Shown here one piece after another: positions 6,010 to 8,793 of a DNA stretch of 8,793 bases. The position numbers and the translations under genes are program-made. The stretch comes from Bacteroidota bacterium (GTDB taxonomy: Bacteria; Bacteroidota; Bacteroidia; Bacteroidales; VadinHA17), in assembly GCA_023430725.1 (NCBI GenBank), contig JAEYZD010000123.1, forward strand, positions 1 to 8,793, in the 5' to 3' direction. The notes beneath the pieces were generated by a model, which was not told where the DNA came from, did not search any database, and saw nothing but the letters and a program-made list of their open reading frames with translations. How positions within the stretch are numbered: the first letter of the stretch is position 1; each line of letters begins with the position of its first letter.

Positions 6010-7746
6010 TCAGTATATCCTGCGGTCAAGCACGTGCCTGACTATTATATTATAGTTCTTGTACTCCGACTTCATCACTTTCACCAGGGCCTGTACTCCT
6101 ACCTCGCCCATGTTTTCTATTGCCTTCACCGCTTCAATCTGAAGCTGAACGTCATCCTCCTTGTCAAGCACCAGTTTCAGGAACCCGAGCATGGAGGTAT
6201 CCGGCATCTTGCCCATTGATTTCACTATTTCAAGGCAGTTGTTGTACTCCTGGAATTTGTACATCCGTTTCATTGTATCCAGAGAACTTCTCATATCCAG
6301 GTCACCTGCCACCTCTACAGCCAGTTTGCTGACGCGGGGGTCACGGTGAAGCATAACCTTTTTCATTTCGCTCTCAGCCTCCTTCTGTTTGAACTCCCTG
6401 ATCATTCTCAGTGCAAACATCACCACGGAAGGATTCTCCGAGCTGAGCCATCTCTGGAAGTCAGGTACCGGAAGTTCATGCTGGATGATCAGGTCATGGA
6501 GTGTGATCTGTTCCCATAGTGAGAAAGGCCTCCGGAGGTGAGACAGGAATTCAAAATGGTCATTGTTGCTCAGGCGGACAAGGGCAATCTGGGCCTCCAT
6601 CCTGAGTATCTCGTTCTTCGAGTTGAGGGAATTCAGCATCTCCTCGTTTCCCTCCCTGATCCCCATGAATGCAAGTTCACGGAATCCCTTGATCTTCTTG
6701 TGCCAGCGTCTGCTTCGTGCCCTGGCCAGGGAGTCACGGTCAAGCTCCAGGTCATTGTAAAGCTTCGTCAGCTTTTCCCTTGAGTCGCCCTTGAGGTTAA
6801 CGCTCACGTCTATCATCTGGTCAATCAGAACCTGTCTCCGGTAGTCGTCAGATGCTATCTTTCTGAATGCATCAGGTCCGCTGTTGCCAAAGAGATAATC
6901 AATTATGAGTGACTGGTACTGTTCCAGAAGGTATTGTCTCAGTTTTGCCTCCTTCTCCATCCTTCTCCTGTTAAGAAGGATCACAATGAGAAGCACAAGC
7001 ATCGAGGCGAAGGATGCAATGATAGTAATTATGAGTGCATTTACAAGGGCTACTGACTTGCCGAAGTAGTCATATCGTGTGAGCCAGGGACTGTCGCCCT
7101 TCAGGACGAAGATGTTCTTGAATTTTTGCCATTTAGTCGGCTGCGCCACAGGAGGCTGGCCGGAGGACGATGACGAAGGGTCTGTCGTGCCCTGCATCCC
7201 GGTTGCCGCAATTATCTCAGTGGCAGGCACTGATTCAGCATCAGCGGTCATCCCGGACACAGCAGCTGAGTCCGTATCGCTTGCAGGGGCAACCGTTTCC
7301 TGCTTAAACTCTTCTGCAGGCGCTGAAGTTGCCGCCTCAGTCTTTACTGCCGGTTTCGCTTTTGCGACGGGTTCTCCGGGAAAAGCAACCGGCACAAAGA
7401 TACCTGGCGCCTGACCCCTCAGCGAACTGTTGATGAATACTTTGTACAGGCCGTCCTCTTCAATGAGCTCGAGTGCCAGTCCTGTCATCTCCTCAACCCT
7501 CCCAATGAGTGCTTCGGCATTGGCGCGGCGGCCAAATGCTCCCATCTGGATGGCGTACGGTCCGCCGGCAAGTGATACCAACCCTTCAGCAGTCAGCTCG
7601 GAGGGAAAGGTGGAGACCGGGGGCAGGTTCTTTGAGCCTGCTCCATGGGGAACAGAGTCCGGCATGTAATCCCCCGGCAGGCTGTGAGCCGGCAGCAGGG
7701 AGCCCTCAAGGGCAAATGCGAGCAATATGGTCAGTATAAGATTCAT
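6010..7746 (-). CDS. SPOR domain - transmembrane - HEAT repeat protein
   Basis: The 578-residue product has a signal-like N-terminus (about 1-22), then a SPOR-like domain (about 62-118: GPYAIQMGAFGRRANAEALI ... GLYKVFI), an Ala/Pro/Ser/Thr-rich linker (about 125-205), a strong transmembrane helix (about 232-258) followed by NRRRMEKEAK, and a cytoplasmic part of helical HEAT-like repeats (about 355-575, e.g. LSSENPSVVMFALRMI, VQLQIEAVKAIENMGEVGVQAL). The positive residues after the helix place SPOR in the periplasm and HEAT in the cytoplasm. SPOR domains in other proteins bind peptidoglycan strands lacking stem peptides; HEAT repeats bind proteins. It is therefore likely a scaffold joining the cell wall, the GT2 synthase and the YaiO-type barrel (inference). 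Its ATG overlaps the previous stop codon as ATGA, with AGGA 8 nt upstream (7755-7758), so translation is probably coupled. Confidence 0.82.
   Translation of the reverse strand: MNLILTILLAFALEGSLLPAHSLPGDYMPDSVPHGAGSKNLPPVSTFPSELTAEGLVSLAGGPYAIQMGAFGRRANAEALIGRVEEMTGLALELIEEDGLYKVFINSSLRGQAPGIFVPVAFPGEPVAKAKPAVKTEAATSAPAEEFKQETVAPASDTDSAAVSGMTADAESVPATEIIAATGMQGTTDPSSSSSGQPPVAQPTKWQKFKNIFVLKGDSPWLTRYDYFGKSVALVNALIITIIASFASMLVLLIVILLNRRRMEKEAKLRQYLLEQYQSLIIDYLFGNSGPDAFRKIASDDYRRQVLIDQMIDVSVNLKGDSREKLTKLYNDLELDRDSLARARSRRWHKKIKGFRELAFMGIREGNEEMLNSLNSKNEILRMEAQIALVRLSNNDHFEFLSHLRRPFSLWEQITLHDLIIQHELPVPDFQRWLSSENPSVVMFALRMIREFKQKEAESEMKKVMLHRDPRVSKLAVEVAGDLDMRSSLDTMKRMYKFQEYNNCLEIVKSMGKMPDTSMLGFLKLVLDKEDDVQLQIEAVKAIENMGEVGVQALVKVMKSEYKNYNIIVRHVLDRRIY
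6973..7053 (-). other. Transmembrane helix separating SPOR (periplasm) from HEAT (cytoplasm)
   Basis: Residues 232-258 are an almost uncharged run (VALVNALIITIIASFASM and following) ended by NRRRMEK. By the positive-inside rule the HEAT part faces the cytoplasm. The SPOR domain is encoded at about 7393-7563 and the HEAT part at about 6022-6684. Confidence 0.8.
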
Positions 7747-8792
7747 CTTAATTTTCCTATGCCCATTATTAAACCGACATTGCCTTCAAACCTGTTCCGG
7801 TATGCGATGCCGGATAGCTTTTCGTATGACCAGCCTGCCCCTGCCCTGTAGGACCAGCGCGGGTTAATCTGGTCAAACCATGTGAGCCTGACGCTTGTTG
7901 CCTTTTGCCTCTCGAGGTCAGTAAGGATGTCATACGGCTCGTCGGGAGCAGTACCCGTTCCAGCCGTCAGCTGAAGGTAATCTGTTGTGCCGAAATATCT
8001 CCTGGCGCTCAGGAAGAAAGAGGTAGTCACCCCGATATCCTTGAAATGGAAGTATCCCCTAGCGGCGAACCAATAGTTGCCCAGGTATTTCTCAACCGAG
8101 GCAGTGCCCAGAAAGATATTGTGATCAAAGTAATAGTAATTGACTCCGGCAGAGATTGCCCATCCGGCAGGAAGCGACTGCCACAGTTCCAGGGCAGCCC
8201 TGTGTTTCGGGAACCAGCGGCCCGGGCTGTATGCGTAGGAGACGTATGCATAGTTGTTTCTTCCGAGTTCGGGCCATGCCTCTGCAGCAAACTGGAGGTC
8301 ACTGTCAGAAATTTCATCAGGTGGACCGGTGTTTATATGTCCGTAGTTTACCCCTGCCACGGCAGTGCCCCATGAGAAACGGTGTCCGGCGCCCAGGCTG
8401 AATACCTGCCAGAGGCGGTCAAAGGGCTCGCTGTATGTGTCGAAGAGGTATCCTGCCCTGATGTCGGTAGGGAGGGTTACCTGCTGTGAACGGTCACGTG
8501 ACCATCTCCTGATGTCATTCAGTGCTTCGGCAGCATCACTGTTGCCGGGATCGGTCATCAGAAGCGTATCGATGACAGCCGATGCTTCGTCATAACGTCC
8601 CTGCCAGGCAATAATACGTCCAAGCAGGATTCGGGCATCGCCGTATTCCGGGAATTCACTCACAAGCAAACGCGCTGCAGGTTCAGCCTCGGCATACCTC
8701 CCGTCAAATGCCAGCGCCCGTATCTTCGAATACTCCTCTTCCGGGTTTGCAATAGTCTGACCTGATACCAGACCAATGGCAAGGATCATCAT
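7743..8792 (-). CDS. YaiO-family outer-membrane beta-barrel with N-terminal TPRs (start at window edge)
   Basis: The visible 349 residues begin with a hydrophobic stretch (MMILAIGLVSG), then two TPR motifs (about 19-86, with FDGRYAEAEPAARLL and WQGRYDEASAVIDTLL). Next comes a YaiO-type barrel (about 112-349): RAGYLFDTYSEPFDRLWQ, then AGVNYGH, YAYVSYAYSPGRWFPKHR, VEKYLGNYWFAARGYF and LSARRYFGTTDYLQL, with many aromatic residues in alternating strands. In E. coli yaiO encodes an outer-membrane protein beside the GT2 gene yaiP; similar TPR-barrel proteins such as PgaA export polysaccharide. Here it probably forms the outer-membrane exit or receptor for the product of the downstream GT2. The apparent ATG at 8790-8792 leaves a signal peptide with no basic N-region, and the frame is still open at the edge, so the true start is probably outside the window. 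The stop overlaps the next gene by 4 nt. Confidence 0.86.
   Translation of the reverse strand: MMILAIGLVSGQTIANPEEEYSKIRALAFDGRYAEAEPAARLLVSEFPEYGDARILLGRIIAWQGRYDEASAVIDTLLMTDPGNSDAAEALNDIRRWSRDRSQQVTLPTDIRAGYLFDTYSEPFDRLWQVFSLGAGHRFSWGTAVAGVNYGHINTGPPDEISDSDLQFAAEAWPELGRNNYAYVSYAYSPGRWFPKHRAALELWQSLPAGWAISAGVNYYYFDHNIFLGTASVEKYLGNYWFAARGYFHFKDIGVTTSFFLSARRYFGTTDYLQLTAGTGTAPDEPYDILTDLERQKATSVRLTWFDQINPRWSYRAGAGWSYEKLSGIAYRNRFEGNVGLIMGIGKLR
7755..7758 (-). promoter_or_regulatory. Shine-Dalgarno of the SPOR-HEAT gene, inside the YaiO 3' end
   Basis: On the minus strand AGGA lies 8 nt before the ATG at 7744-7746, within the last codons of the YaiO-type gene. Together with the ATGA stop-start overlap it supports this start and translational coupling. 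Confidence 0.6.
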
Positions 8793-8793
8793 G

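Noticed and set aside
7079..7414. Plus-strand 111-codon open frame
   Set aside because: It lies antisense to the Ala/Ser/Pro-rich linker of the SPOR-HEAT gene. Its composition mirrors that linker and it shows no domain or ribosome-binding site.
7905..8375. Plus-strand 156-codon open frame
   Set aside because: It is antisense to the YaiO-type barrel, whose protein motifs are clear. The frame gives no recognisable protein.

Overview
The window looks like chromosomal DNA from a member of the Bacteroidota or a near relative in the FCB group. The evidence is an inserted 'YPNPF' FlgD/Por-type beta-sandwich, a one-piece SpmA-SpmB fusion, a DUF1987 (SiaC-type) protein, upstream elements resembling the Bacteroidota TTTG / TAnnTTTG promoter, and mostly weak Shine-Dalgarno sequences. 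There is no RNA gene, CRISPR array, transposase or prophage gene.

Layout. Positions 1-1538 hold two minus-strand genes, a DUF1987/SiaC-like regulator (1149-1538) followed 62 bp downstream by a SpmA-SpmB-type nucleoside-recognition membrane protein (1-1086, C-terminus cut by the window edge). A 144 bp divergent intergenic region (1539-1682) carries candidate promoters in both directions. Positions 1683-4403 hold one large plus-strand gene for a secreted multidomain protein: signal peptide, a carboxypeptidase-regulatory-like domain interrupted by a FlgD/T9SS-tail-like domain, a clan GH-A-like TIM barrel, and a C-terminal beta-sandwich. A 182 bp convergent intergenic region (4404-4585) is packed with inverted repeats and copies of the word TGCCTG/CAGGCA. 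Positions 4586-8792 hold a tightly packed minus-strand operon, read in the order YaiO-type TPR/outer-membrane barrel (start at or beyond the right edge), a SPOR-transmembrane-HEAT-repeat protein (4 nt ATGA overlap), and a processive-type GT2 glycosyltransferase (5 nt gap).

How the genes may work together. The three-gene operon has the parts expected of a synthase-dependent exopolysaccharide or cell-surface glycan system: an inner-membrane GT2 synthase, an outer-membrane barrel with periplasmic TPRs, and a bitopic protein that could link peptidoglycan (SPOR) to the cytoplasmic face of the synthase (HEAT). E. coli yaiO-yaiP is a reduced parallel. The convergent secreted glycoside-hydrolase-like protein is a plausible trimming or release enzyme for the same glycan. 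The polymer, the enzyme specificity and the coupling are inferred, not shown by the sequence. This SPOR-HEAT/GT2/YaiO module with its neighbouring hydrolase is the best candidate here for a poorly described system.
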